Origin: an uncultured Megasphaera sp.
GTDB lineage: Bacteria; Bacillota; Negativicutes; Veillonellales; Megasphaeraceae
Assembly: GCA_900540735.1 (NCBI GenBank)
Contig: UQHB01000005.1
Span: forward strand, 32,712 to 96,711
DNA: 64,000 nt
Direction of reading: 5' to 3'
Both the position numbers and the translations under genes were made by a program. Every line of letters starts with the position of its first letter. Position 1 is the stretch's first letter. Below the pieces are notes generated by a model, which saw only the letters and a list, made by a program, of their open reading frames with translations, had not been told where the DNA came from and made no database searches. Positions 50,118 through 59,350 of this stretch are shown piece after piece.

Positions 50118-52028
50118 TTACTCCTGTACGAGCATGATTTTGAGGACATCATCAATCATCGTGGCATAGTGAATAGCCAGGCCTAAATGATGAGCCGGAA
50201 TATCTTGCTCGTTTTCTTTCGGTATAATAATCCCTTTCATGCCTGCTTGGCTCGCACCGTAGGCCTTTTCAAAGACACCGCCGACTGGTTTAACCCGGCC
50301 TTGGACGGAAATTTCGCCGGTCAACGCAATGTCCTGCCGTACAGGCTGCTTCGTAATGGCCGAAATGAGAGCTGTCGTAATGGCACAGCCAGCAGACGGG
50401 CCATCGATATTGCCGCCGCCGACGAAATTGACATTTACATCGTAATCGGACAATTCTTTGCCCGTCACGCTGCGGACCACGGCTGCGGCATTAAACATAG
50501 AGTCTTTCGCCATAGAGCCTGCTGTATCATTAAAGCGGTAATAGCCCTTGCCCGGAGCACGCGCCGGGAAGGCAACAGCTTCGATTTCAATAGCCGAGCC
50601 TAAGAAGCCAGCTACGCCAAGGCCAAAGACGTGGCCCACAGCCGGTATAGATGACGCTTTTTTCGTCACATACGGCACGAGACGGCTAATTTGGGCAACG
50701 CGATGGACATGGTCTTTCGTAATAATTACGTCGTCTTTTGAGCCCTTTTGAAAGACTGCCAACCCATACGTATCGGCCAGAATATTGACGGCTTTACGCC
50801 CTTCTACCGTAAATTCACTGATGAGTTCAGCTACGCCAGCGGCGAGAGTTGCTCCCAATTCATGGGCTGCATTACGGACGATTTGCTGAATATCGGCTAC
50901 ACAGAGCGGTTCAAAATAAATTTCTGCACACCGCGAGCGAATGGCCGGGTTAATTTCCGACGGATCGCGCGTGGTCGCGCCAATGAGGATAAAATCGGCT
51001 GGTGCCCCTTCGGCAAAGAGCTTCTTTATATACTGCGGCACTTCCGGGTCGTCTTCATCGTAATAGGCCGACTCGAATTTGACTTTCTTATCTTCTAAGA
51101 CTTTTAAAAGTTTATTTAACAGCATGTGATCCATTTCACCGATTTCGTCGATGAAGAGGATACCGCCGTGTGCTTCTGTGACGAGGCCCGGCTTTGGTTC
51201 TGGTACGCCTGTATCGGCTAAGTCGCGCCGTGCCCCTTGGTAAATGGGGTCATGAACAGAACCAATCAAGGGATTGGTCATATCCCGCGAATCCCAGCGG
51301 AGCGTCGTCCCGTCCGTTTCCACAAAAGGAGCGTCCGGCCCAAAAGGCGTAAAGGGCAGCTCCTTCGCTTCGTTGAGGACAATGCGCGCTGCTGTAGTCT
51401 TACCCACACCAGGCGGCCCATAGAGCAGTAAATGCTGCGGATAAACCGAGGCCAGCTTACTTTGCATAGCTTCAATGGCCCGGTCTTGACCGACGACGGC
51501 AGCAAAAGTTTTCGGCCGTACTTTTTCCATAATCGATTCAGTCAGTTTCACCGCATCAAGATGTTCTAATTCTTTTAACTTTCGCTTCGTCTGCGGCGTT
51601 TCCACATCGTGCAATTCTTCCTTAATGAGCTGCATCTTAATTTCTTGGATGTATTCTTGCTGCTTTTCTTCCATACGCTGGGAAATCTTCTTTTCCAGCC
51701 GTTCTTCTACAGCTTGACGGGCCAGCATTTCAGCGAGCACTAATTCCAGTTCATTGAGGACATCGACGACTTCATCATCAGTGGGCACTTTGTCATACGA
51801 CGCATTTTCATAAATGAGTCGCTGCAAGCCGACGAGACGCTGTCGCGGGTCTTCTGAATGGACGTAGGCTAAAGCCGAATACTTGCTCGCCCGGAGGACC
51901 ATTTTTTCAGACCCTATTAAACCAGTAAAAGCGCCGTAAAGTACGTTGACCTGACGACGGAGTTCTTCCTCCGCCGTCGGTTCTAAGTATTTATGGCGCT
52001 GCAATAATCTATCTAATAATTCTTTCAT
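50118..52028 (-). CDS. Lon-family ATP-dependent protease (LonC/LonB-like)
   Basis: 636 residues. Instead of the usual LON substrate-binding domain, the N-terminal 170 residues are helical and charged (EERLEKKISQRMEEKQQEYIQEIKM). AAA domain: YGPPGVGKTTAARIV (Walker A), GGILFIDEIGEMD (Walker B), GATTRDPSEINPAIRSRC. The protease domain has catalytic Ser in IDGPSAGCAITTAL and Lys in GGVFEKAYGASQAG. This matches the family labelled LonC, often present in spore-forming Firmicutes. Placed between rplI and dnaB. ATG at 52028. Substrates unknown. Confidence 0.9.
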   Translation of the reverse strand: MKELLDRLLQRHKYLEPTAEEELRRQVNVLYGAFTGLIGSEKMVLRASKYSALAYVHSEDPRQRLVGLQRLIYENASYDKVPTDDEVVDVLNELELVLAEMLARQAVEERLEKKISQRMEEKQQEYIQEIKMQLIKEELHDVETPQTKRKLKELEHLDAVKLTESIMEKVRPKTFAAVVGQDRAIEAMQSKLASVYPQHLLLYGPPGVGKTTAARIVLNEAKELPFTPFGPDAPFVETDGTTLRWDSRDMTNPLIGSVHDPIYQGARRDLADTGVPEPKPGLVTEAHGGILFIDEIGEMDHMLLNKLLKVLEDKKVKFESAYYDEDDPEVPQYIKKLFAEGAPADFILIGATTRDPSEINPAIRSRCAEIYFEPLCVADIQQIVRNAAHELGATLAAGVAELISEFTVEGRKAVNILADTYGLAVFQKGSKDDVIITKDHVHRVAQISRLVPYVTKKASSIPAVGHVFGLGVAGFLGSAIEIEAVAFPARAPGKGYYRFNDTAGSMAKDSMFNAAAVVRSVTGKELSDYDVNVNFVGGGNIDGPSAGCAITTALISAITKQPVRQDIALTGEISVQGRVKPVGGVFEKAYGASQAGMKGIIIPKENEQDIPAHHLGLAIHYATMIDDVLKIMLVQE

Positions 52029-52045
52029 AGTTTCCCCTTGCAGAA

Positions 52046-52492
52046 TTATCCTTCGACTACATGCACCTTAATGACGCTCGTAATCGTCGGATGAACGCGA
52101 ATGACCACTTCATACGTACCGAGGGTCTTAATCGGTTCTTTGATTTCAACTTTCTTCTTATCTAAGTCGATATCATACTGTTTCTTTGCTGCGTCACTGA
52201 CATTTTTCCCGGTGACGGCACCGAAGACTTTACCGCCTTCCCCAACTTTTACAGGAATGGTCAGTTCTACTTTTTTCAGCTGACTTGCTAAGATAACGGC
52301 TTCATCAGAAGCAACTTGTGCTTTATGCTGTGCTGCAGCTTGTTTCTGTTTCGCGTCGTTAATGTTTTCCGATGTACCTGGTGCAGCAAGTTTACGAGGG
52401 AGTAAGAAGTTGCGGCCATAGCCTTCGGATACTTCAATAATATCTCCTTTTTTCCCTAATTTTTTGACATCTTGTAATAAAATTACTTTCAT
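52046..52492 (-). CDS. rplI: 50S ribosomal protein L9
   Basis: 148 residues; binds 23S rRNA near the L1 stalk base. MKVILLQDVKKLGKKGDIIEVSEGYGRNFLLPRKLA is the N-terminal L9 signature, followed by the long connecting helix and a C-terminal domain ending in VIRVHPTITSVIKVHV. ATG at 52492 overlaps gdpP by 4 bp, the common gdpP-rplI arrangement. Confidence 0.98.
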   Translation of the reverse strand: MKVILLQDVKKLGKKGDIIEVSEGYGRNFLLPRKLAAPGTSENINDAKQKQAAAQHKAQVASDEAVILASQLKKVELTIPVKVGEGGKVFGAVTGKNVSDAAKKQYDIDLDKKKVEIKEPIKTLGTYEVVIRVHPTITSVIKVHVVEG

Positions 52493-54504
52493 TCTGTATC
52501 AGTCTCCTTATCTTTATCTAGGACATCACGCAGCGCCATGCGGACATCCGCTTGGGCATCTGCCATGGTGGTGTTCTTAAGTTGTGCGCCGGCGACAGTC
52601 TGGTGGCCGCCACCGCCCAAGGCTTCCATGACGAGCTGGACGTTGACGGTACCACGCGAACGGGCACTGACGCCGATGGTTTTATCAGGTAAATCATAGA
52701 AGGCAAAACTAGCCTTCACATCGTCGCTGTTCGACAAGATATCTGAAATCTGAGCAGCTACGATATTGGCATTCTTCGTACCCTTCGGGCACACGGCCAT
52801 AGCTACGCCGTCTTTGACGGTTGCATCAGCCAAAATTTTCGATTTATTAATGACCGTCTTCACATCAAAACTAAATAAGTCGCGGACAATAGCCGGGTCG
52901 GCACCACTACGGCGCAAGTACGCTGCCGCATCAAAAGTGCGCACGCCGGTTTGGACGGCAAAGTTTTTCGTATCGACGACAATGCCTGCATAGAGGGCTG
53001 TAGCTTCGATTTTTTCGAGTTCAATGTCGTCGGCAAAGTACTGGAGCAGTTCTGTCACGAGTTCGCACGTCGACGAGCTCGACGGTTCGAGATAGGTCAA
53101 AATCGGTTTCTTAATGAAATCAGAACTACGGCGATGGTGGTCAATGACAACGCGCCGATCCGATTGATTCAGCAATTCCGGAGCCACTGTCATATCAGGC
53201 CGATGCGTATCGACGACGAAGACGAGGGTCTGAGAATTACAAATATCTTCAGCTTCTTCGGCACTAATCAAGAGGTCTTTAAACTTCGGCTGATTACGTA
53301 CTTCTGTTTCGAGCCGTTCTACAGCATCAGTCTGTTTGCTGACGACAATGTGGACGGTCTTCCCGGCAATCATGGCCATATGAGCCACACCGATGGCCGC
53401 ACCAATACTATCGTAGTCTTCCCGTTCATGGCCCATAATGAGGACATGGTCACTCGTATCGATGAGCTCATGAATAGCCTGGGCAATAACGCGAGCCCGG
53501 ACGCGCGTATTCTTTTCAATGGACCGGGTCTTGCCGCCAAAGAAATGAGGCGACCCGTCATCTTCGTAGACGACAGCTTGGTCACCGCCGCGGCCTAAAG
53601 CCAAATCGAGGCCAGCCCGTGCTTTATCGGCAAGCTCGGAGTAATCCCCTTCGCCTTTGGTCATGACGTCTTCCGGAAAAGCAGCGACGCCCATACTGAT
53701 GGTCACGGGAATGCGATTGACTGTGTGAATACTGCGAATCTTTTCGAGGAATGAAAAGTTATTGTCTTTCAGCGTATTTAAGGCTTTCCGGCTCAGGCAG
53801 GCAAAGTATTTTTCATCACCATAAGCCTGAATGAAACAGCCCAGGGCCGTTAGTTCCCCAACGAGGCAGTTATTGACACTCGTCCAGAGCGTCGTCTGCT
53901 GGACGGCAGACATGCCTTTTGTCACTTCTTCCATATTGTCTATTTCAATATCACAGAAGACGGGCACAGCAGCCATGCAGTTCATTTTCTGCGTTTCCGT
54001 TTCCGTAATGTCTTCAAAATAGAGGATTAAGTAGTCATTGGCATTGGTCGTTTCAGTCTGCAAATACTTGTAGACGACGCGATAATAGCGGTTGCCAATG
54101 TGTTCGAAAAAGTAGCCGAATTTCCCCCAAAACTTATCGATGTTGAGGTTCGGCATAATGTGGTCTAACTTCTGGTCGTTGTCAATATCGCCAACCCAAT
54201 CGCGAAAGACGCTGTTGGCCCAACATAAGCTCGACTGCATGTCGATGATGGCAATGCCAATAGGCAAGTTTTGTACGGCATACGTCGAAGCTTGGTCGAC
54301 ACTTTTAGAAATAGCATCAAAGAGCTGACTAATTTCACGGTTCCGTTCGTTATGACTCTTACGGGTCAAGACGTAGGCACCGCCGATTAAAATTAACGCT
54401 AAGAGTGCGATAACCCAGTTATAGACAGCAATGATGATGAGCAGCAAAACGGTAATGTATAAAAATGGTTCTTCACTCCGTTTTGACAGCAACGTTTTAA
54501 ACAT
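52489..54504 (-). CDS. gdpP: Cyclic-di-AMP phosphodiesterase GdpP
   Basis: 671 residues. Two N-terminal membrane helices, a PAS-like domain, and a degenerate GGDEF domain (about 175-305) are followed by the DHH-DHHA1 catalytic part. GHEREDYDSIGAAIG, FVVDTHRPDM, VIDHHRRSSDF and YAGIVVDTKNF supply the metal ligands, and GGGGHQTVAGAQL ends the DHHA1 domain. It hydrolyses c-di-AMP to pApA, controlling K+ and wall homeostasis. In an operon with yybS and rplI. ATG at 54504. Confidence 0.95.
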   Translation of the reverse strand: MFKTLLSKRSEEPFLYITVLLLIIIAVYNWVIALLALILIGGAYVLTRKSHNERNREISQLFDAISKSVDQASTYAVQNLPIGIAIIDMQSSLCWANSVFRDWVGDIDNDQKLDHIMPNLNIDKFWGKFGYFFEHIGNRYYRVVYKYLQTETTNANDYLILYFEDITETETQKMNCMAAVPVFCDIEIDNMEEVTKGMSAVQQTTLWTSVNNCLVGELTALGCFIQAYGDEKYFACLSRKALNTLKDNNFSFLEKIRSIHTVNRIPVTISMGVAAFPEDVMTKGEGDYSELADKARAGLDLALGRGGDQAVVYEDDGSPHFFGGKTRSIEKNTRVRARVIAQAIHELIDTSDHVLIMGHEREDYDSIGAAIGVAHMAMIAGKTVHIVVSKQTDAVERLETEVRNQPKFKDLLISAEEAEDICNSQTLVFVVDTHRPDMTVAPELLNQSDRRVVIDHHRRSSDFIKKPILTYLEPSSSSTCELVTELLQYFADDIELEKIEATALYAGIVVDTKNFAVQTGVRTFDAAAYLRRSGADPAIVRDLFSFDVKTVINKSKILADATVKDGVAMAVCPKGTKNANIVAAQISDILSNSDDVKASFAFYDLPDKTIGVSARSRGTVNVQLVMEALGGGGHQTVAGAQLKNTTMADAQADVRMALRDVLDKDKETDTE

Positions 54505-54522
54505 AGTTCCGCCCCCTGCGAA

Positions 54523-55473
54523 TTATACCATGTCATGCTTTTTACGATACTGCAAGAGCATATCGAAGAGTCCCAGGAAAAAGAGCATCATCGCTAGTGG
54601 TGGGAAGAAAAATAAGACTACCGCCAAGAGGACTTGGACGCTCGTTCTCAGCTTGACTCGTTGGTGCAGTATGGCAAAGACAAAGGCCAGTCCTGCTGCG
54701 CAAATAAAGAAATAGGCAATCATATAGAAATTCAGGCCAATACTGGTCAATCCGTCAATATTCCGTGTAGTACCCCAATATTTCATGACCATACCTAATA
54801 CATATAAGTATATCATACTGTGAGGTATTTCCCAATATCGGATAGGTAAAAAAGGCTTTACTTCCATGCCGAGCCGCTTTAAAACGACTTGGCTCAATTT
54901 AATATTGGCATAGCCAAAAACGGCCATGGCCAGACAGAGTAAAAAGGGCAAAAGCGACGGCAAGAGGAGCTTAAAATTCTCCATTTCTGCCTTGTATTTC
55001 ATCAATTCCACTGGGTCGAGCTGCCCTTGCTGGGCCTGTACCATTTGGTCGACAACGGCATACATAGCTTGTAGTAAATCCATAATGGGATTAATCCCTG
55101 TGACGACGAAGGTCACAGCCATGACGGCACTCCACAAGACGACTAAGGCAATGGTTACAGCAATGAGGAGTTTCGTCGAATTCCACTGTTTCTTAAAGCC
55201 AAGGCCAATGGCAATGCCCACTAAACACGTCAGCCCTTCAATAAAGGCCACGACTGGCCCTAACGTAAAGACCATGAGGACAATCGCTGCTACTGCCGTG
55301 AGCATGGCATAGCGAAAGGAAAATTTCATATACATCAAGAGCAGCGGTAAGGGAATAATAATTAAGCCGAAAAAGCGAAAGAACGGCACATACTCGCTAA
55401 TCGCTGCAATGACTAAAATAATGGCAGCAAAGCAGCCCGCACTGGTCAGCGATACTGCGCTTCTCTGCTCCAT
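54523..55473 (-). CDS. DUF2232 membrane protein (YybS family)
   Basis: 316 residues with about eight hydrophobic helices (TSAGCFAAIILVIAAISEYVPFF; GLIIIPLPLLLMYMKF; LLIAVTIALVVLWSAVMAVTFV; LLLPSLLPFLLCLAMAVFGYANI). Matches the YybS/DUF2232 family, usually next to gdpP and rplI; function unknown. ATG at 55473 has AAGGAG 9 nt upstream; a GTG two codons earlier is possible. It heads the operon running down to the Yip1-like gene. Confidence 0.88.
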   Translation of the reverse strand: MEQRSAVSLTSAGCFAAIILVIAAISEYVPFFRFFGLIIIPLPLLLMYMKFSFRYAMLTAVAAIVLMVFTLGPVVAFIEGLTCLVGIAIGLGFKKQWNSTKLLIAVTIALVVLWSAVMAVTFVVTGINPIMDLLQAMYAVVDQMVQAQQGQLDPVELMKYKAEMENFKLLLPSLLPFLLCLAMAVFGYANIKLSQVVLKRLGMEVKPFLPIRYWEIPHSMIYLYVLGMVMKYWGTTRNIDGLTSIGLNFYMIAYFFICAAGLAFVFAILHQRVKLRTSVQVLLAVVLFFFPPLAMMLFFLGLFDMLLQYRKKHDMV

Positions 55474-55588
55474 GAGCACACACTCCTTTACAATAATCTA
55501 TTTCAATATACTCCATAGTATACTAAAACGCCTGATAATACAAGGACAGGGGAGACAAAATGTCTCCCCTGTCACGGTTTCTATGTAC

Positions 55589-57250
55589 TTATACTTCCAT
55601 AATAATCGGTAAAATCATAGGACGGCGCCGCGTTTTTTCATATAAATAGCGGCTCAATGTATCGCGAACTTGGGACTTAATGACAGCCCATTCGCGAATA
55701 TTCCCGGCTTCGCACCGTTCGAGGACGGCAGCGACGCGATCGTGAGCTTCGCCAATCAATTCTTCTGAATCGCGGACGTAAACAAAGCCACGAGATACAA
55801 TGTCCGGGCCAGCGAGGGGATGGCTCGTGCCTTTGGCCAAGGTCATGACGACGATGACGACCCCTTCCATGGCAAGCTGCTGACGGTCGCGGATGACGAT
55901 GTTGCCAACGTCGCCGACACCTAAGCCGTCGACGAAGACGCGGCCTGCATTGACATGGCCTGTTTTGTGACCAGAACGGCTCGTAAATTCAAAGATTTGG
56001 CCGTTATCGCCAATGAGGACATGGTCTTTTTCAACACCCATCATGACGGCTAATTCACCGTGCTGTTTGAGCATGCGGTATTCGCCGTGGACCGGAATGA
56101 AGTATTTCGGCCGAATGAGGTCGAGCATAATCTTCAATTCTTCTTGGCTCGCATGGCCAGAGACGTGGATTTTCTTATCCCGTCCGGCAATGACATGGGC
56201 ACCAAGTTTCATGAGGTTATCAATCGTCCGGCCAACGCCTGTTTCATTCCCCGGAATAGGTGTTGCCGAAATGATAACTGTATCGCCAGGCATAATGCTC
56301 ACGCTACGGTGGTTGTTCGAGGCCATACGCGACAAGCCAGCCATCGGTTCACCTTGGCTCCCAGTCGTCAAGATGAGGACTTGTTCTGCCGGGTAGCGGT
56401 TGAGTTCATCTGGTTCGATTAAGACACCATCTGGAATATCGAGATAGCCTAATTCCATGGCAATCTGGACGTTGTTGACCATACTGCGGCCCAAAACGGT
56501 TACTTTCCGTTTAAACTGGATAGCCGTGTTGACAGCCTGCTGAATACGTGAAATATTGGACGCAAAAGTCGCCAAAATGATACGGCCCTTCGCTTCGCGG
56601 AAGGCTTTGCGGAAGGCTACGCCTACAGTCGTTTCCGATTCTGTATAGCCCGGCCGTTCGGCATTCGTACTATCAGACATTAATAATAAGACACCGCGGC
56701 GGCCGAGTTCGGCAAACTTATGAATGTCCATGAGACGGCCATCGACTGGCGTTAAATCAATTTTAAAGTCCCCTGTATGAACAATCGTACCGACTGGTGT
56801 TTTGAAATATAAAGCACTCGCATCAGGAATGGAATGATTCGTATGAATAAATCCAACTTTCATGCAACCAATTTGCACTTCATCCCCATGGTGTACTTCA
56901 TTTAATTCATAATTTGCAATGTGGTTTTCTTTTAACTTTCCTTCAATAAGACCACAGACTAATTTTGTCGCATATACAGGCACGTTGACTTCGTTTAATA
57001 AGTATGCCAAACTGCCAATATGGTCTTCATGGCCGTGCGTAATGACAATGCCTCGTACTTTATCCCGATTTTCGATTAAATAACTCATATCAGGAATGAC
57101 CAAGTCAATCCCAAACATATCGTCATCTGGGAATGCCAGGCCCGCATCTAATACGATAATATCATCACCGTATTGGATGACTGTCATATTTTTACCAATT
57201 TCGCCAAGTCCGCCTAAAGGAATGATCATTAATTTTTCCTTTTTAGCCAC
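55589..57250 (-). CDS. rnj: Ribonuclease J
   Basis: 553-residue metallo-beta-lactamase/beta-CASP nuclease with 5'-3' exo- and endonuclease activity in mRNA decay and rRNA maturation. VITHGHEDHIGSLAYLL is the HxHxDH zinc motif; PLGGLGEIGKNM, SDSTNAERPGYT, and the beta-CASP blocks LATFASNISRIQQ and VSGHASQEELKIMLDLIRPKYFIPVHGEY are intact. The start is GTG at 57250, with GGAGG 7 nt upstream. A long structured leader precedes it. Confidence 0.96.
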   Translation of the reverse strand: MAKKEKLMIIPLGGLGEIGKNMTVIQYGDDIIVLDAGLAFPDDDMFGIDLVIPDMSYLIENRDKVRGIVITHGHEDHIGSLAYLLNEVNVPVYATKLVCGLIEGKLKENHIANYELNEVHHGDEVQIGCMKVGFIHTNHSIPDASALYFKTPVGTIVHTGDFKIDLTPVDGRLMDIHKFAELGRRGVLLLMSDSTNAERPGYTESETTVGVAFRKAFREAKGRIILATFASNISRIQQAVNTAIQFKRKVTVLGRSMVNNVQIAMELGYLDIPDGVLIEPDELNRYPAEQVLILTTGSQGEPMAGLSRMASNNHRSVSIMPGDTVIISATPIPGNETGVGRTIDNLMKLGAHVIAGRDKKIHVSGHASQEELKIMLDLIRPKYFIPVHGEYRMLKQHGELAVMMGVEKDHVLIGDNGQIFEFTSRSGHKTGHVNAGRVFVDGLGVGDVGNIVIRDRQQLAMEGVVIVVMTLAKGTSHPLAGPDIVSRGFVYVRDSEELIGEAHDRVAAVLERCEAGNIREWAVIKSQVRDTLSRYLYEKTRRRPMILPIIMEV

Positions 57251-57470
57251 GCTCTTTACCTCCTGTACAATATGTATTTATCCGTTCTCTTTGCCTGGAG
57301 GGTATGACGTTTTACGGCATACGTCTCTTCAGACCAAATCTGGTTCGGTATTGTATACAGCCTTACTCACTGCCAGCCGTCCGATTCTGTATACGCCTAC
57401 ACAGATATAACGAACATGAGTGGATTTATCCTTCCCTCATATTTTCCGTTATTTCTCGCCCTATGTCAAT
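57251..57470 (-). promoter_or_regulatory. Promoter and long structured leader of rnj
   Basis: Minus strand: TTGACA near 57466, 17 nt, then GAAAAT (a weak -10) gives a leader of roughly 190 nt. The leader contains an 8-bp inverted repeat GTATACAG...CTGTATAC (about 57355-57397) and a region around 57308-57331 where GTATG/CATAC and GACG/CGTC pairings compete. No ORF or known riboswitch core is visible. An autoregulatory leader is a possibility. Confidence 0.45.
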
Positions 57471-57558
57471 AATGTTGCTACATTTTTCTGCTATTTCTGC
57501 AGAAATTTAACGTAAAATTTACGAATCCTTTCCCTCTCTATGTGTATAAGGCATACTA

Positions 57559-57602
57559 AAAAACACAGAGCCGTCTAGTATATATACGTCGCAGCTCTGT
57601 GT
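57559..57602 (-). terminator. Intrinsic terminator after thiD
   Basis: ACACAGAGC and GCTCTGTGT arms (57563-57571, 57594-57602) with 22-nt loop; minus-strand exit TTTTTTAG. It ends the ArsR-sixA-thiD unit. Confidence 0.78.
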
Positions 57603-57620
57603 CTCGTAAGAATGTACAAG

Positions 57621-58424
57621 TTATTCGATGCCTGCGGCCTTGTAGAGGCCGTAGAAATGATGGATTGGGCCGTGGCCTTTGCCAATCTCTTCTGCATGAG
57701 CAATACCGTCAAAAACGTATTGCTTTGCTTCGCCAACGGCTTCAGCGAGGGTCATGCCCTTCCCTAAGTCGGCGGCAATAGCACTCGACAAGGAGCAGCC
57801 TGTGCCGTGGGTACTCGTGCTTTCGACTCGTTTGCCTGGGAAGTAATGGAAGCGCGTACCGTCATAGAGAATATCCGTCGCATCTTCTATGCGGTGTCCC
57901 CCTTTGACGAGGACTGCTTTCGGCCCCATAGCAGCAATCTGTTTTGCTGCGTCTTCCATATCAGCTAAGGTCTTGATTTCTTTGCCCGTCAGGACTTCAG
58001 CTTCCGGAATATTCGGCGTGACAATCGTCGCCAGCGGTAAGAGCACGTCTTGCAAGGTCTGCTCTGCTTCCGGTGCGAGCAGGCGATGGCCGCTCGTCGC
58101 TACCATGACCGGGTCAATGACGACAATAGACGGCTTATATTGGTGTAACACATCGGCAATGACGTGAATCGTGTCGATAGCACTAACCATACCGATTTTC
58201 ACAGCATCAACCGTAATATCGTCAAAGACACATTGTAACTGCGAACGAATCAGTGCAGGCGGTACGTCCATATAGTCTTTGACACCTTGCGTGTTCTGTG
58301 CAACCACAGCCGTAATGACGTTCATAGCATAGCAGCCATGGGCACAAAAAGTTTTGCAATCTGCCATGGCACCGGCACCGCCAGATGGGTCTGTGCCGGC
58401 AATGGATAAAATATGTTTCATCAT
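57621..58424 (-). CDS. thiD: Hydroxymethylpyrimidine (phosphate) kinase
   Basis: 267-residue ribokinase-like enzyme. ILSIAGTDPSGGAGAMADCKTF at the N-terminus and VLVKGGHRIEDATDILYDG, then STHGTGCSLSSAIAADLGKG near the C-terminus, are the ThiD blocks. It phosphorylates HMP and HMP-P for thiamine synthesis; some members also act on pyridoxine. ATG at 58424 has AGGAGG 8 nt upstream. Follows sixA by 15 nt. No thiamine riboswitch is visible. Confidence 0.93.
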   Translation of the reverse strand: MMKHILSIAGTDPSGGAGAMADCKTFCAHGCYAMNVITAVVAQNTQGVKDYMDVPPALIRSQLQCVFDDITVDAVKIGMVSAIDTIHVIADVLHQYKPSIVVIDPVMVATSGHRLLAPEAEQTLQDVLLPLATIVTPNIPEAEVLTGKEIKTLADMEDAAKQIAAMGPKAVLVKGGHRIEDATDILYDGTRFHYFPGKRVESTSTHGTGCSLSSAIAADLGKGMTLAEAVGEAKQYVFDGIAHAEEIGKGHGPIHHFYGLYKAAGIE

Positions 58425-58439
58425 CGTCGTTTCCTCCTC

Positions 58440-58922
58440 TTAGCGGAATAAGGCCGCACCCTTCGGCTGTACATAGAGCAATAATTTAGCTGACCCTAAT
58501 TTTCCGCCATAGGGGTCTACATCGAATAAGGCCATACTGCCCGTTTTAAAATCGATTTCTGTGCCTGTCCATTTTTTAGCCCATTCATTTAACGATGGCG
58601 CATGGCCGACGATGCAAATGACATCGCTCGTATCTTTGCAAATAATATCGTTGTAGACACCTTGTAAATCACCGGCTGCAATGGCTTCATGTGTGTGAAA
58701 GGCTACCGGCGATAATTGCTGTTCTAAAATCCCGGCAGTCTGGCAAGCGCGCACATACGGGCTCGACCAGAGAGAGACGACACCATCCGGCCACCAATGC
58801 ATGGCCGCTTTGGCCATAGTCCGTACTTGGTCTTTTCCCTTTTCTATGAGTTCTCTGTTCTTATCAGCCTTGCCTATGCCATACGGCTCTGCTTTGCCGT
58901 GGCGCACTAAGCATACGTACAT
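58440..58922 (-). CDS. sixA: Histidine phosphatase SixA-like
   Basis: 160 residues of the branch-1 histidine phosphatase family. The RHG motif VCLVRHGKAEPYG carries the phospho-accepting His, SPYVRACQTAGIL an Arg, and VGHAPSLNEWAKK the second His. SixA removes phosphate from phosphohistidine proteins. The cysteine-free core and size match. It lies 13 nt after the ArsR gene and 15 nt before thiD. Physiological substrate uncertain. Confidence 0.87.
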   Translation of the reverse strand: MYVCLVRHGKAEPYGIGKADKNRELIEKGKDQVRTMAKAAMHWWPDGVVSLWSSPYVRACQTAGILEQQLSPVAFHTHEAIAAGDLQGVYNDIICKDTSDVICIVGHAPSLNEWAKKWTGTEIDFKTGSMALFDVDPYGGKLGSAKLLLYVQPKGAALFR

Positions 58923-58935
58923 CGTAACTCCTCCT

Positions 58936-59286
58936 TTATTCTGCTACGTGCTCAAGCCCTACCGAAAGTAAGGTAAACACGTGATTATCGGCGAGAGAAT
59001 AAAACACGATTTTCCCATCGCGGCGAAACTGCACTAAATGGGCATCCCGTAAAATCCGCAACTGATGAGATACAGCAGACTGACCCATTTGGATTTGGTC
59101 GGCAATATCGCGGACACACCGCTCACCGTGCATGAGACTATGCAAAATCCTCAGTCTCGTCGGGTCGCCTAAGACTTTAAAAATATCAGCCAAAGGCTGA
59201 ATATATTCGCGTGGCAGCACAGGCTGGCATAGTTGTTCGTGCAAACCGCTCATTTCCAGCCGTTGCTGCTCTGTTTCTGATGACAC
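58936..59286 (-). CDS. ArsR/SmtB-family metal-responsive repressor
   Basis: 116-residue winged-helix dimer. DIFKVLGDPTRLRILHSLMHGERCVRDIADQI then QSAVSHQLRILRDAHLVQFRRDGKIVFYSLAD cover the HTH and wing. The C-terminal helix has D100, H102, H113 and E116, the exact D-x-H-(10)-H-x-x-E spacing of the SmtB alpha-5 zinc site; E116 is the last residue. Zinc sensing is therefore likely. Start is GTG at 59286. First gene of the sixA-thiD unit, divergent from the nitroreductase and near the zinc uptake genes. Confidence 0.88.
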   Translation of the reverse strand: MSSETEQQRLEMSGLHEQLCQPVLPREYIQPLADIFKVLGDPTRLRILHSLMHGERCVRDIADQIQMGQSAVSHQLRILRDAHLVQFRRDGKIVFYSLADNHVFTLLSVGLEHVAE

Positions 59287-59350
59287 TATGCATCACCCGC
59301 CCCATATCGTGGTATAATAAAGTATCCAATCATTAAAGGAGTGAACAGAC

